Positions 48,786-61,324 of a stretch of 64,000 nucleotides of DNA are shown piece by piece. The stretch's first letter is position 1. Each line of letters starts with the position of its first letter. The notes beneath the pieces were generated by a model, which saw nothing but the letters and a program-made list of their open reading frames with translations, did not search any database and had not been told where the DNA came from. The position numbers were made by a program, and so were the translations under genes. Source of the stretch: Stromatinia cepivora (taxonomy: Eukaryota; Ascomycota; Leotiomycetes; Helotiales; Sclerotiniaceae). Where the stretch lies: assembly GCA_014898415.1 (NCBI GenBank), contig RCTD01000003.1, forward strand, positions 1,984,001-2,048,000, in the 5' to 3' direction.

Positions 48786-51221
48786 ATGTCCGGCTACCCA
48801 GCACCGAATGGTCACAATAACAATAATAATGGCTACAATACCTTGCCATTGCACGGCCCATCATCAATTTCATCACCAAATGATCCGTTGATGTCCCATA
48901 ATCAACAAATTCAACATCAGCATCAGCATCAGCATCAGCAACAACTCGGCATATCTGTCGCTCCATCATTTCAATATGATCCTCAATCAATGGGAGCTCC
49001 ACAAGGTCAGCAATCACCACAAATGCCCCCACCAATGCCACAATACAATGATGGAATGAATAATGGTTTACCCGTTCAAACTGGAACACCAACATCTATG
49101 AATGGAACCGGAGAAGCGCCAAAAGGAAACAGATTAAGGAAAGCATGCGATTCATGCAGTATCCGAAAAGTTAAGGTGAGTGGATATTATGGAATTTTCT
49201 TTCTAAAGCTTCGATTGCGGGGTAAATGCTAACCATTAATTTTCTTGATAGTGTGATGAATCTGGTCCTCCATGTCGAGCATGTGCAGCATTAGACATTC
49301 CATGTACATTCGAAAGACCAAGTCGTCGAAGAGGTCCACCCAATCGACATGCGGAAGCTATAAAAAAGAGAAGACTCGAATCTCCAGGTGGACCTTATTC
49401 CTCTCCGACATCACCAAGCAATGTTGCCGCGACTCTGGCATCATTCTCTTCACATGCAGTTCTCTCTGCCGAATCGATATTGCCTTTCCCTACTCTCGAG
49501 CTTTTCATCGATGACTTCTTCACCTACATACATCCACTTGCCCCTTTCCCACATGAGCCTTCCTTCCGAGCGGCACTTAAGAATCGAGAAGATTTACAAA
49601 ATCCATCATTTCTTGCATTGTTGGCATCCATGATTGGGATATTGGTAGCATCATTTCCTAGAAAGCCCAGGTTACATTTAAAATCTCAGCATCGAGAACA
49701 TCTGTTCCCAAATTCGCTCACCTTGGTCGAAAGATGCCATAAAGTGGCAGTTGAAGCTAGGGGACCTGGATACCTCGATAAGAACCTTTCGGTGTATGAT
49801 GCAGCTACAAGTTATTTCTTGGGATTGTCAGGCGCATATACATTCAATTGGAGACAATGTCGTTTGTATTTTGGAGAAACTTTAAACATTATAAGAATGT
49901 TGGGAGCGCATAGAACCAAGAATGCAGGTATGATGGCGACTATGGGTCATCTTCCTGCTACATTTGGTGCAGAAAGCCCTCAATATGTTGATCAACCTGA
50001 ACCTATTGATTATATTCGTCAGGAGATGGGCAGAAGACTATTCTGGGTTATGTTCGTTGGTATTCGGTAAGTGATTTCAGCCTTCCCTTCAAAAGTACTC
50101 TACTAAGAAATTAGATCAATGCAACAATTAGGTGCCACTTTTGGCGAACTTCTAATCCCACCACCAACTCCAAACGAACCATACCCTCCACTACCAGTGG
50201 AAGTCGATGATGAGTATATCTTTCTAGATCATATCCAATCACAACCCGAGGGTGTCATATCAAGCATCGCCGGATTCAATATGGGTATTAAGATCTATAT
50301 GACATGTACACCTCTTGCAACAATGGAAGTGGCTTATGGTATCGACCAAGTCTTTGACTATCAACGTCAAAGAAGAGTACTCTCACAATGTCTTAATGCT
50401 GCAAAGCACGTTCTGGATCAGTTACCAAATGAGCTGAGGCTTCTACCAAATTCAGAGTCAGGTGAGTTTGGTCAACGAGATGAAGCCTACTATCCGCCTT
50501 TGGAAAATTTTCCAGGTGCTCGTTCGGGCGGACTTGAAGGACGGTCCTGGGGCGAAGTCTCGGTAGATGAGAAAAGAAAAAGACAATATGAAATTATGAA
50601 ATCCAATATTTACGCCAGCCAGTTAGCCACCAGATCATACGTCGTCGAGAAGTATTGGAACCTTCAAGATGCCTACGAACAGCTTAAAGCTAAAGCGGGT
50701 GGTTCGGAGGATCTCAAACTAGGATCTCCAGGTCTTATGGCAACTGGCTTGGATGGAGTGCTACCACAATCAGCAACAGAAGATTCGATCGAGTCTATTG
50801 TTATGAATGAAAGAGAAAGTATTGTGAAGGATTTGCTAAAGGCGCTGAGTTGTCTTCAGCAAGTTAATATGGAGCCAAATGGTGGCAGCTTTGTTCGTCT
50901 ACCATTCTCTCTCTTTTTCAATAATTTTGCTTTTGGTTTTACTAACAATCATCATTGTAGGTCAACAAAATCCGCCAAATAGCTTCGACCTTGGTCGATA
51001 CTCCTCAAAATCGCAAAGGACCTTTCGCATTACGCACGGAGGAGTACCTAGGAAAATTCCTGGATATCTTAATGAAACTCGAGAGAGCTAGCCCGGGAGC
51101 TGCCAGGAGTGAGAGTGCCGATGGTATGGTTGATGAAGAAGAAGAATTGAGCAATTGGGCTGATCTCCGAGAATATCAGACGAGGTTCGCTCAATCTGGA
51201 GGATTTTTGAATGAATTGTAA
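48786..51221 (+). CDS. Zn2Cys6 fungal-specific transcription factor
   Basis: Four exons: 48786-49175, 49252-50066, 50115-50892, 50961-51221; 747 aa. The N-terminus (about 110 aa) is Asn/Gln/His/Pro-rich with a (HQ)n run. The zinc cluster is split by intron 1: KACDSCSIRKVK / CDESGPPCRACAALDIPC, six cysteines with normal spacing, then a basic RPSRRRGPPNRHAEAIKKRR. The fungal_trans middle homology region follows (LELFIDDFFTYIHPLAPF, GLSGAYTFNWRQCRLYFGET, EMGRRLFWVMFVGIRS). The last intron has a GTTCGT donor. The C-terminus is acidic. The regulated pathway is not readable; the MFS gene about 5 kb upstream is the nearest gene, and a link is speculation. Confidence 0.88.
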
Positions 51222-52318
51222 GATCAAGCTTGGGGTTGGGGGGGAAGGGGAAATATGATTTTATGCGTTTGCAGCGGAATGGTACGGAATATGGGCAAAT
51301 AGAGCTTGGGTATGGGCGTACATCTTTCAATTGTAAAATGGACGGATGAATCGTGTGGGACGGATTTGATGGATGCATAGATGAATAGCATGGGGTGGTA
51401 TGGGATATGTATGTACGATGGTGAACGAGACTTGAGACTTGGGACTCAAATGCGGCAGGGTGAATTGTGCTGTGCACATCGGAATTCAAACAAGAACAAC
51501 GGCAGGATGGCAAACAAAAGTTGCGCACATATGGTTTCAGAGGATTAGATGGATAAATGCACGGTCCGTTCTGGTAGCTCGGATTATTAGCTATTTACAA
51601 ATAGATACTTTAATTTTAGTATTGGAGTACACAAATTGCTATCGCAGTGCATCACACCTTGCGCGTTAAAATTGCTAGAGCAATTCATATACGTATGCGT
51701 GCGTGCGTACGACAGGAACTCAGAATAGTCTTAGTCTTTTGTGGAGTTGTAGAAATGAGAAAAAATGAGAAAAATGAGAAATAATTAAATTTGAGTGTTT
51801 ATTTATATCTATAACTACTAGATATCTGGACACACTAATGATATCTTTTTATTTGAATAGGATTTATGAGGTAAATGATTATGGGTAGAGATGAGGGAGT
51901 AGGGAGAGAAAGATGAGGAAGTGAAGAGAGATAAAGTAGATGTATAATAATAAATTGTATAGCTCTGAGTGATATTAGGATTTATACCCGAAGTAAAGTA
52001 TTGAAATTTGTGAAACCATGTTTTCTCACATAAAATTAAATATCGAATAACTTTTTCAATATTAAATAAAAATATTTGAAATTTTGTAATATAATAATTA
52101 AAATAATTGAATCATTAAAAATTTTATTTTTTATTTTTTGTAATTTTTGTTCAAAAGTTATACTAATTTAAAATTCAAATGTTTCAAAATTTCGAATATA
52201 TAACGTTTTTCCTATACAAAATAAATAATTTTTTTTGAATTTTTTTACTTTTTTGATTTCGGATATATATAATTTTCAAAACAAAAATATATAAAAATAT
52301 TTTATTTAATATTTAATG
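51222..52318. other. Intergenic transition into AT-rich repeat block
   Basis: From about 51960 base composition drops to very AT-rich, RIP-like sequence without coding signal, continuing into the degraded retroelement. Positions 51222-51960 are ordinary 3' flank. Confidence 0.6.
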
Positions 52319-52600
52319 TGTCACGAATCGTGAACCATAGGAGGCTAACCATGTAATACCTCTTATCTCTCATATCAATTTATGAACTAATCATCTGTAC
52401 GCATGCATTACGAATTATATGATTTAATATAGTAAAATAGTAATCCTAATAATATATATATATAATCCTGTAGTCTACAAATAGGTATTTGTATATATAT
52501 ATCTAATCGCTCCTTACGAGTTATAATTCTTCAGTTGTAAATTCTAAAGAATATAATTGACCCTATTTATTCAATTTTATTATAACTTTTATATATTATA
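52319..52600 (+). repeat. 5' LTR of the degraded Gypsy copy
   Basis: Starts TGTCACGAATCGTGAACCAT like the intact LTR and ends at the A before TTATCTACAA. Exactly 282 bp, so no indel of net length relative to the intact LTR despite heavy transitions. Confidence 0.88.
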
Positions 52601-52777
52601 TTATCTACAATTCATTTACAAATGTCTAATTATCTGATAGTCTCTCAAATAATATTTCATTTTAATAATACCTTTTTAGATGAACTTTTACAAATATTAT
52701 ATTCAAAGAAAGAAGATCTATTCCGATCTAATCGATAAAGATATAAATATTTTTAGAAGTATATCATCATTTTTATA

Positions 52778-54324
52778 ATACAACGAATTTTTCCTTTTAT
52801 ATACTTCGAATTTTCGAAAATATATTTTAAGGAACCTTCTTCTTTTCCTCAATTATTTTAACAACTTTTCGAAGAAAATATGAATACAGGATTGAATAAC
52901 GTTATTATTGGAAAAAAGAAGATTGGTAAAGAGAAGATTCCAATATATAAAATTGATGTTTTTAATGGTTCAATTGCTCTTTTCGAATTATTATTATAAT
53001 TATAAGATCTTTATATAATGGTTATAAATTTGAAAGAGAAGAATCGATAATTGAAAGTTATGGTAATAACAAACTCTATAATAATGCAATCTCCTTTTAA
53101 GTTTCAAATAATACTTATATAGATATTCAGGTCAACAATAGTATCTGGGATTCCTCTTATTCCTTCAATTGAAATCCAAGGATCTTCATCTAAACAAATC
53201 CGAAGATCCTGAAATTAGAGGAAGAAAACTTTGATTAAATGATCTGATCATTCGAGGTTCTTCAAGGATTCTTTTTCCTTTTTAGGAAATGATGATTTAT
53301 TTAATAATCAAGGGTCCTTTTATTTAAGAAACCGATTTAATCGATTAAGATTATATTCTTGTATTAATTATAATTCGTAATAAGATATATATATATCAAA
53401 ATCTATAAATTTTATTATTAAACTTAATAATGATATTGAATTTAAAGCTAGTTTGTAGTAATTATTGATTATAAAACAATTCGAATTGTATACTATATTA
53501 TTTAAGAATGAGATGCAATACTATGTATATATAATCAATCAAATTGAATTGAAAATATAAATATATTGTTATACTTTTTATATATGAATGCTCCGATTTA
53601 TAATATTCGAATTGATCGAATAATTTGTAATGATTTATCGGAATCTGATTGAAATCGATAATGTTCGTTTTCAATATGAGATATAAATTATATTTAATAT
53701 AATTCGATATAGCAATTTCCTAAAATAGTATAGGAAGTTCAGATTACTTATTATCCAAATAGAGATTATTAACGATAAGGTTTTATTCAGAGATTTCGAA
53801 TAGAAGATTTCCGATTTTCTTTTGTAAACGATAATAATATTTATTAAGGATTATAAAATTATAAAAGAATTCGTGAATATATTTATTAGAATAAATCAAA
53901 ACGAAGTTTTATTATAAAAATGAAATCGATATTATATTGATTGAAAAGTTTTTGTAGTTATTTGTAAATCAATGATTACTACAAATCCCTTACAATTCTT
54001 TTGGAATTCTAATAATTCTAATTTTGGAATCTTTATATTCCCGAAATCATTTCCATCCTGGAATGCTTTTTTCGGATATACCGGTCTTGCTATATCCAAT
54101 AACTATTCGAATTTCAAATATTCATTGCCTTTTTTTTCTTCTGGAATAATATATATATCGATGTTTCGTATCGATAATCTTAATGAGATTGAAATGATAC
54201 AAAAAGAAGTAAAAGAATTCGAAGAATATCGGGATACCAAAGAAGACTTTAGTCCAGAAATTATAGTTGAAGTTATATAGAATATTTGTTTAAAAAAAGA
54301 AAAGTATTTAAAATTAAATATTTA
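52778..54324 (+). pseudogene. Degraded gag of the old Gypsy copy
   Basis: The region from ATACAACGAATT (start codon ATG mutated to ATA) to TAG at 54322-54324 aligns with the intact gag. It contains NTGLDNV-like and [15 protein letters not shown] remnants but many stops. The frameshift heptamer TTTAAAA is retained just before the stop. Confidence 0.75.
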
Positions 54325-54357
54325 GATTCTGTTTTCATTCTAAGTATTATATAGGAT

Positions 54358-56287
54358 ATGAGATTTCTTGATTTAACTAAGTTTATGGGAAGAGAAGCAC
54401 TTACTTTTCTTTATAATCTTTCGAAAAATGATTATATTTATCGACCAAAAGTATTCATTGATTTTGGAGCAAATGAATTCGCTTTTATTAATATTATACT
54501 CTTTATTTGTTTATTTCTTATGTTTAGATCAAGAATTATACTGTTTGAAGCTTCAATTGAAGTTAAAGGGTATAATAGTATGCAAGGCTATACCATTACT
54601 TATTTCATATTCCTTAATTTAACGATCGATAACTATGAACAATTTTTTGTTCTTTTCCTTATTATTGAATTAGGGAGTTATAATGTTATTTTAGGTAGAC
54701 TTTGGTTATCAGAGATTCGAGCGAAGTTCGATTGCTTTAATCGATATTTCGAATGATTTAAAGAAAGACCCCATACTATTTCTTATTCGAATAATCTCTT
54801 TGTTACCCAATTATCCCTTTGCAAATAGAAGATCGATTGATTAGTTCAATAAGATATTGATCAATAAAATGATCAACTCGAAGAATATTGGAATCGAAAA
54901 GATTCACAATTGAATAGATCAATTGTAGTTGATGATATATAATAAGAACTTTCAAATATAAATGTAATATAGATTTTTATTGAAAAGGAAGAAATCCTGA
55001 TTTCTTTTAAATTTAATTTATCTTTTTTTTAATCAATTATATTATCATTATAGATTTACGAATGCCTTTTTTGTATATCGCCCAAAATCCTTGATCTATA
55101 TATATTCAAATCCGATAAATTCCAATTAGAATACAAAAAAGATAAATAAATTGAATTTTTTATTATTATTTTGAAAGAATTTGATAATATAATAAATTCC
55201 TAATAGAACAAATGATATACAAAAGAGAAAATATTGATTATTTTAACCAAATTCAAGAATACAAAAGTTCGAAGGAAATTCAATCGAGTATTAACCGAAA
55301 TCGATTCAAAATCTGAAATACTATTTGAATATTGATAATATCATTAAGCCTTTTCTAAATATAAATCAAACATTTTACCTTCTAACCGATTTTATAATTA
55401 TAAAATCATATTGGAAAACAAAGGAGAATAAGTTTTGCGTTACAATTCATTTTACAAGATATTTCTGAAATAATTGAAAATCGTTAAAGAATATATTATG
55501 GATAACTTCAACAAAGGTTTCATTAAATCTAATTAAGTTTTTTATACTATATCTATCTTATTTGTTAAGAAATCTAATAGTAATTTAAAGTTTTGTATAA
55601 ACTTTAGATTATTGAATTCCTTAATGCATAAAGATTGGTATCCCTTTTCTTTGATCGATGAAACGTTTTCTTGATTATCCAATACTAAAGTCTTTACCAA
55701 ATTCGATATTCGTTAAGCTTTCTATTATATAAAAATAGATCCTGTTTCGAAAGAATATATTACCTTTCGAATCCGATACGGATTATACAAATATAAGATT
55801 GTATTATTCGGATTAACAAATAATCCCGTAATTTATTAGTATTATATAAATGATATTCTATTCGATTACCTAAACGTTTTTTGTATAACATACCTCGATA
55901 ATATTCTAATCTATTTCGAGAACGAAAAAGAATATTAAACTTATATTAAATTAATTCTCGAATAATTAGAAGCTATTAATCTATAAACGAATCTCAAAAA
56001 ATACAAATTCAATATTATATACACCAAATATTTGAACTTTATTATTTCTATTAAAGGAGTAGAGGTGGATTCTGAAAAGATTGAGGTAATTGAGAATTGG
56101 ACTTTTCCGACAATAATGAAAGGGATCTAATCATTTCTCGGTTTTTGCAATTTTTATTGATGATTTATTAAGGATTATAGTATAATAGCGAAACTTCTTA
56201 ACAAATTCATTAAAACAAATGTTAAATTTATATTCGACGAAGTATACCAAAATATATTTAATATCTTGAAGAAAAAACTTATCTTTG
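54358..56287 (+). pseudogene. Degraded pol of the old Gypsy copy (5' half)
   Basis: Begins [11 protein letters not shown] like the intact pol. It is open to 54756, then broken by stops. Protease and reverse transcriptase remnants are recognisable up to the break at 56287; RNase H, integrase and chromodomain are absent from this window. Confidence 0.8.
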
Positions 56288-56299
56288 TGTTACGGGAGC
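56288..56299 (+). repeat. First 12 bp of the interrupted second LTR element
   Basis: TGTTACGGGAGC starts exactly where homology to the old Gypsy copy ends and reads on, across the young insertion, into GGAGCTGCCTCTAGGGTCAC at 63353. The shared GGAGC is the young element's target duplication. Confidence 0.65.
56295..56299 (+). repeat. Target-site duplication GGAGC (left copy)
   Basis: Matches 63353-63357 on the other side of the young element. A 5-bp duplication is normal for Ty3/Gypsy integrases. Confidence 0.9.
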
Positions 56300-56581
56300 T
56301 GTGACGCACAAGAGCCGTAGTAGAGCTGAATAAACAGGGTCAATTATGTTCTTTAGAATCTACAACTGAAGAACTATGGCTCGTAAGGAGCGACTAGATA
56401 TATATATACAAATACCCATTCGTAAGCTGCGGGGTTGTGCGCATGTGTTATTAGGGTCACCATTTTACCATACTAAATCGCATGAATCGTAACGCATGTG
56501 CACGGACGATCAGCTCATCAATGGACGTGGGAGATAAGAGGTATCACGTGGTTAGCCTCCTATGGTTCACGATTCGTGACA
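56300..56581 (-). repeat. 3' LTR of the intact chromovirus
   Basis: 282 bp, TGT..ACA ends, read as identical to 63071-63352. It contains the TATATATATATC promoter word and the AGTTGTAGAT self-primer sequence. Confidence 0.95.
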
Positions 56582-56595
56582 CTACCCCCCCCTTC
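56582..56595 (-). promoter_or_regulatory. Polypurine tract
   Basis: In element sense GAAGGGGGGGGTAG directly abuts the 3' LTR: the expected plus-strand priming site. Confidence 0.8.
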
Positions 56596-57245
56596 GGAAA
56601 AGCTCGCCCTCGAGCGTTTCACTCCTCTGTTCCATTGCTATTTGATCGGAAACCAGGTTTTGTGAAGGTTCATGAGCTTTAAATCAATTAGATTGGTCAT
56701 TTTGGTTGATTTGGTCAATTTACTGGAAATTGACCAAATTGACCAAATTAATCGACCAAATTGACCAAAATGACGAATGAATTGACCAAATCGACCAAAT
56801 CGTTCATCAATTGGTTAAATTAATATTGATTCGTATTCTCCTTGATTTGGGGAACCTCTGAAAGGAAAAAGTTTCAATAGAAAAGGGAAGGAGGTTGAAT
56901 TATGGTATAGTGATGATGGGTGGTTAATATGGTGAATTCCGAAATCGACCAAGTTAATCGACCAAATTGACCAAATTGACCAAATTAACCAAATTGAACG
57001 AAATCGACAGGGGTGACGTCATATTTCGTTCTTACCATGTTCAAGCTTCCTTTTGCATGATTTTTGAAATGATCATAAGCATGAGTTTTTGAAATATATT
57101 GCCTTCGTATTGTCTTGGTGGTGGCAGCTCGTCTGTTGTATAGAGCTCGGGCCATGTGCGTATACGATCAAATTCCCTCGAATTTGTATGGGTTTTTGAT
57201 CCTTTCACGATCGTATGCGCACGCACCATCATAAAATCATAACAT
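56596..57245 (-). other. Noncoding 3' internal region with GACCAAATT array and inverted repeats
   Basis: About 650 nt between pol and the polypurine tract. Plus-strand words GACCAAATT/AATTTGGTC recur more than ten times at 56691-56820 and 56941-57010, in both orientations around a short ACTGG centre (about 56722-56726), so a strong fold-back is expected. A second inverted repeat pairs 57156-57169 with 57209-57222 (13 of 14). A 63-codon frame here (57041-57232) has no known homologue and is not accepted. Confidence 0.7.
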
Positions 57246-60200
57246 CTAGTCTGCTGTATTGAAGAACACTTTTCTTTCCCTTGGTTTCATGGGTGAATCG
57301 TCATCCATATGATTATAATTATCCTCTCCGCTCTCATAGAGCTTTATCCAATCGATTAGTCGATTAGGAGGACCAGGCAACGTTGGATTGGCCAGGTGAA
57401 AATCGCGCAAGAGGTGCGGTGATGTTTTAAGATCGGAAGCAGGATACCAGGTAAGATCGGTATCGCTATTAAGCCACGAGACTCTGTATAGTAGAGTTTT
57501 TCGTGCTTTCTTTACTGCTAGGACCTTCTCCACTTCCCATTCCGAATCACCAGTTATATTAATAGGCGGAGGTGGTTCGAGTATCTGACCAGGAAGAGGA
57601 TCGTCATATGCCTTGCGTAATCGATCTGGAGGGAAAACAGGATGAATTTTCATCGTAGTCGGGAGTTCGAGCTTAAAAGAGCTCCCAGATCGACCAATGA
57701 TCTTGAATCTTCCTTGAATTGGGAAGTCCAGCTTCTTGGATGGTCTCTGGGTAGGGTAACTCTTCACATTGAGCCATACATAATCTCCGATATCGAAATC
57801 GACCTCACGCCGGTGAGCATTCGTGGATTTCGACATCTTGGCTTGGGCACGCAATAGGCCTTCTTTCGCTCGCGCGAGAGCTAATCTATTGCGTTCTGCG
57901 TATATGCGGGCATCACGCACATTCATATCGTCTGTTGGGTTACTAGCGTCTTCCTTCCATTCCCATGCACGTTTCGGTGCATGCCCGTATAGGGTTTCGT
58001 AGGGTGTGAGCCCTCCTAAGGAGTCGTGTGGAAGAGTAAGTTGTGCGTAATCCATCATAGGTAGGAATTCTGACCAATCGTCTTGATAGTAGCTAACAAA
58101 CGGCCTTAACCGCTGCTGAAGGTACTGATTATAGATCTCAGTTTGACCATCGGTTTGGGGATGGTGAGCAGTGGATGGTTTGAGATCGGTTCCTAGGATT
58201 TGGCTGAATTCCTTCCAGAACTGTGATATGAATTGGGGGCCGCGATCCGATACTATAGTGTCAGGGGGACCATAATATCGATATACGTGGTAGAGATATA
58301 GTTGTGCTTGAGCTCGAGCATCGATTGATTTGTGACAAGGTATGGAAATAGCTTGCTTCGTCAATCGATCAATAATGACTAAAACGTTGTCATATCCGTA
58401 TTTATCCTTATTAAAGCTGCAGTAGTCCATAGTGACATGTTGCCATGCTCGATTAGGAATCGGAAGTGGATGCAATAAACCGGGGGTACGATCGTGTGGA
58501 ACGGAACTGCGTTTGCAGGCGTGACAATTGCGTATATATCTGGCTACGGTATCGTGCATTCTGGGCCAGTAGTATTGTTGAGATAATAAGAGGTAGGTTT
58601 TGCTCGTACCAGGATGAGCAGTGGAAACGGAATTATGGGCTTCACGAATCAGGTAAGTTCGAAGGTTATCGACGTCAGGCACCACCAGGCGGTCATCGTA
58701 GAGCAAGAGGTCATTTTGGAGTGATATATGCTTGTGACCTTGGGTAGCTTGCATTCTGAGTGCTAGCAAGCTATCTGTAGTTTTATTTGCTTCGATGATA
58801 CGGTTAACTAGGTCGAATCGAGGAGCGATTTCACTCAAATCGATGCTAGTAATCGCTGTTTCGTCTGGGTGGTGCTTTCGTAAGGCTTTTCTCATGATTT
58901 CGGTATCAACTTGGTTGTCTTTAATAAGCTGCTGGAGGCGATTCTTCTTCTTGGTATGGTTCTGGAGGTCCAACTCGTCGGTCCGACGGGTTAAGGCGTC
59001 GGCGAGAGGGTTATCTTTTCCAGGACGATACATAATGATGAAGTTATAATCGGCTAGAACTTCTGCCCAGCGAGCTTGTCGGGCGTTGAGAGTCTTGGTA
59101 GTCATGAAATATTCGAGGGCCTTATGGTCGGTATAAACCTTGATTTTATGTGGTGAGCCGGCGAGTTCCGCTCTCCAATGGTTGAGAGATCGAATGATTG
59201 ACAGCATTTCCTTGTCATGAACTTCGTAGTTCAGTTCAGCGGCAACCATGGTCTTGGAGAAATAAGCTACGGGAAACCAATCTTCGCCATGCTGTTGTGA
59301 TAACACACTAGCAACTACCCCATCGGATGCGTCTGTTTCGAGCATACAGGGGAGTCGGTGATTATAGTGTTGCAGGAGCGGAGCGGAGATAAGCTTTTTC
59401 TTCAAGATATTGAATGCGTTTTGGCATACTTCGTCGAATACGAACTTAACGTTTGCTTTAGTGAGTTCGTTGAGAGGTTTCGCTATTATACCGTAGTCCT
59501 TAATGAACCGTCGATAAAAGTTGCAAAAACCGAGGAATGATTGGATCCCTTTCACTGTTGTCGGAAAGGTCCAATTCTCAACTACCTCAATCTTTTCAGG
59601 GTCCACCTCTACTCCTTTAGTAGAGATGATAAAGCCCAAGTACTTGGTGCGTGTAACGTTGAATTCGCATTTCTTGAGATCCGCTTGTAGGCCAGCGGCT
59701 TCTAATCGTTCGAGAATTAGCTTAACGTGAGTTTGGTGCTCTTCTTCGTTCTCGGAATAGATTAGAATATCGTCGAGGTATGCTGTACAGAAGACGTCTA
59801 GGTAATCGAATAGAACATCATTCATATAACGCTGGTAGGTTGCGGGACCATTCGTTAATCCGAATGGTACGACCTTGCATTTGTATGATCCGTATCGGGT
59901 TCGGAAGGTGGTATACTCTTCCGAAGCAGGATCCATTCTTATGCGATGGAAAGCTTGACGAATATCGAGTTTGGTAAAGACCTTAGCACCGGAAAGCCGA
60001 GAAAGCGTTTCGTCGATCAAAGGGAGGGGATACCGATCCTTACGCGTCAAGGAATTCAATAATCTGAAGTCTATACAGAACCTCAAACTACCATTGGGTT
60101 TCTTGACGAATAGGACGGGTGCAGCATAAGGGGCTTGACTGGGTTCAATGAAACCTTTGCTGAGGTTATCCGTAATATATTCTTTGACGACTTCCAGTTG

Positions 60201-61313
60201 TTCCAGGGACATCTTGTAAAGCGGGCTGTAGCGCAAGGCTTGTTCTCCTTCGCCTTCCAATATGATTTTATGATCATAAGATCGGTTAGGAGGCAAGATG
60301 TTTGATTCATGCTTGGAAAAGGCTCGATGATACTGTCGATATTCAGATGGTATTTCAGGTTCTGAATCGATTTCGGCCAGTGCTCGATCGAGTTTCTCTC
60401 GAACTTTCGTATTCTTGAATTCGGTCAGGGCAACCAGCACTCTCTCTTCCGCATATCGTTCGTTCCGTCGGAAGTCTATCACATCATCGAGTTCTTTCAG
60501 AGTAATGGTAAAGAGTTCAGTTTGTTCATCTCTCTTGCATTCTAATTGGAACTTATCGGGTTTGAGTGCGCATAGATCGAGGACTTCGGGCGACATACGG
60601 GGGAGGCATTCGTAGATCTGCAGTGGTGGTGTGATTGGTTGGGAAGGAGGTGGATTGAACTTGAAAGGAATCGGGACCTCTTCCTTTTCAACAAGAGCCT
60701 GTATTGCGTTCATATTTGAAGGTTCTTGTTGTACATCACTAACTGCGATTGATCTGCTCAGTTGTGAATCTCTTCGATTCCAATATTCTTCGAGCTGGTC
60801 ATCTCGTCGATCAGCATCTTGTTGGGCTAATCGATCGATCTTCCGTTTGCGAAGGGATGATTGGGTAACGAGGAGATTATTCGAATAGGAGATGGTACGG
60901 GGTCTCTCTTTAGGCCATTCAAGACGTTTATTGAAGCAATCGAGCTTCGCTCGAGTCTCTGATAACCAAAGTCTACCTAAAATAACACTATAACTCCCTA
61001 ATTCAGTAATAAGGAAAGGGACAAAAGATTGTTCACGGCCATCGACCGTTAAATTAAGGAATGTGAAATGGGTAATGGCATGGCCTTGCACACCATTATA
61101 CCCTTTAACTTCAATTGAAGCTTCAAGCGGCATAATTCTGGGTTTAAACATAGGAAATAAACAAGTAAGGAGCGTGGTATTAATAAAAGCGAATCCATTT
61201 GCTCCAGAGTCAATGAGTGCTCTTGATCGATAAGTGTAACCATTTTTTGAAAGGTTGCAGGGGAGGGTGAGTGCTTCTCCTCCCATAAGCTTGGTTAGAT
61301 CAAGAAATCTCAT
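57246..61313 (-). CDS. pol: Pol polyprotein (PR-RT-RH-IN-chromodomain)
   Basis: 1355 aa are open from the ATG at 61313, and the frame stays open upstream into the end of gag, so it is probably made as a gag-pol fusion by -1 frameshifting. Domains in order: aspartic protease (LIDSGA, Asp 35); reverse transcriptase ([10 protein letters not shown], then YLDDILIYS near residue 510); RNase H (LETDASDG near 661); integrase with HHCC finger (CHACKRS near 929) and a D,D,E core (MDYCSFNKD about 960, VSDRGPQF about 1021, HPQTDGQTE about 1057); a C-terminal chromodomain ([25 protein letters not shown], about 1259-1310). The domain order is that of Ty3/Gypsy chromoviruses such as Tf1 and MAGGY. No stop or missing catalytic residue seen. 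Confidence 0.96.
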   Translation of the reverse strand: MRFLDLTKLMGGEALTLPCNLSKNGYTYRSRALIDSGANGFAFINTTLLTCLFPMFKPRIMPLEASIEVKGYNGVQGHAITHFTFLNLTVDGREQSFVPFLITELGSYSVILGRLWLSETRAKLDCFNKRLEWPKERPRTISYSNNLLVTQSSLRKRKIDRLAQQDADRRDDQLEEYWNRRDSQLSRSIAVSDVQQEPSNMNAIQALVEKEEVPIPFKFNPPPSQPITPPLQIYECLPRMSPEVLDLCALKPDKFQLECKRDEQTELFTITLKELDDVIDFRRNERYAEERVLVALTEFKNTKVREKLDRALAEIDSEPEIPSEYRQYHRAFSKHESNILPPNRSYDHKIILEGEGEQALRYSPLYKMSLEQLEVVKEYITDNLSKGFIEPSQAPYAAPVLFVKKPNGSLRFCIDFRLLNSLTRKDRYPLPLIDETLSRLSGAKVFTKLDIRQAFHRIRMDPASEEYTTFRTRYGSYKCKVVPFGLTNGPATYQRYMNDVLFDYLDVFCTAYLDDILIYSENEEEHQTHVKLILERLEAAGLQADLKKCEFNVTRTKYLGFIISTKGVEVDPEKIEVVENWTFPTTVKGIQSFLGFCNFYRRFIKDYGIIAKPLNELTKANVKFVFDEVCQNAFNILKKKLISAPLLQHYNHRLPCMLETDASDGVVASVLSQQHGEDWFPVAYFSKTMVAAELNYEVHDKEMLSIIRSLNHWRAELAGSPHKIKVYTDHKALEYFMTTKTLNARQARWAEVLADYNFIIMYRPGKDNPLADALTRRTDELDLQNHTKKKNRLQQLIKDNQVDTEIMRKALRKHHPDETAITSIDLSEIAPRFDLVNRIIEANKTTDSLLALRMQATQGHKHISLQNDLLLYDDRLVVPDVDNLRTYLIREAHNSVSTAHPGTSKTYLLLSQQYYWPRMHDTVARYIRNCHACKRSSVPHDRTPGLLHPLPIPNRAWQHVTMDYCSFNKDKYGYDNVLVIIDRLTKQAISIPCHKSIDARAQAQLYLYHVYRYYGPPDTIVSDRGPQFISQFWKEFSQILGTDLKPSTAHHPQTDGQTEIYNQYLQQRLRPFVSYYQDDWSEFLPMMDYAQLTLPHDSLGGLTPYETLYGHAPKRAWEWKEDASNPTDDMNVRDARIYAERNRLALARAKEGLLRAQAKMSKSTNAHRREVDFDIGDYVWLNVKSYPTQRPSKKLDFPIQGRFKIIGRSGSSFKLELPTTMKIHPVFPPDRLRKAYDDPLPGQILEPPPPINITGDSEWEVEKVLAVKKARKTLLYRVSWLNSDTDLTWYPASDLKTSPHLLRDFHLANPTLPGPPNRLIDWIKLYESGEDNYNHMDDDSPMKPRERKVFFNTAD

Positions 61314-61324
61314 ATCCCGTATAG

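Larger units (their letters stand above)
52319..56287 (+). mobile_element. RIP-degraded Ty3/Gypsy chromovirus, 5' LTR to mid-pol
   Basis: This copy is collinear with the intact element at 56300-63352 but on the opposite strand. Its LTR is the same length (282 bp), and primer site, gag and pol follow in order. Differences are overwhelmingly C-to-T and G-to-A on either strand: protease DSG reads DFG, Gly codons become Arg, Asp or Glu, and Pro codons become Leu, with many stops. This is the RIP signature. The copy stops abruptly at 56287, inside the RT/RNase H connection, where another element begins (TGTTACGG). The pieces are inactive. Confidence 0.88.

Noticed and set aside
57041..57232. 63-codon minus-strand frame just after pol as an extra retroelement gene
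   Set aside because: It overlaps an inverted repeat, is short, has no recognisable domain, and its ATG lies 13 nt past the pol stop by chance in AT-rich DNA.
61311..61313. Independent initiation of pol at its first ATG
   Set aside because: The frame is open upstream to the slip site and a complete frameshift signal is present, so a gag-pol fusion is the simpler reading; initiation is not excluded.
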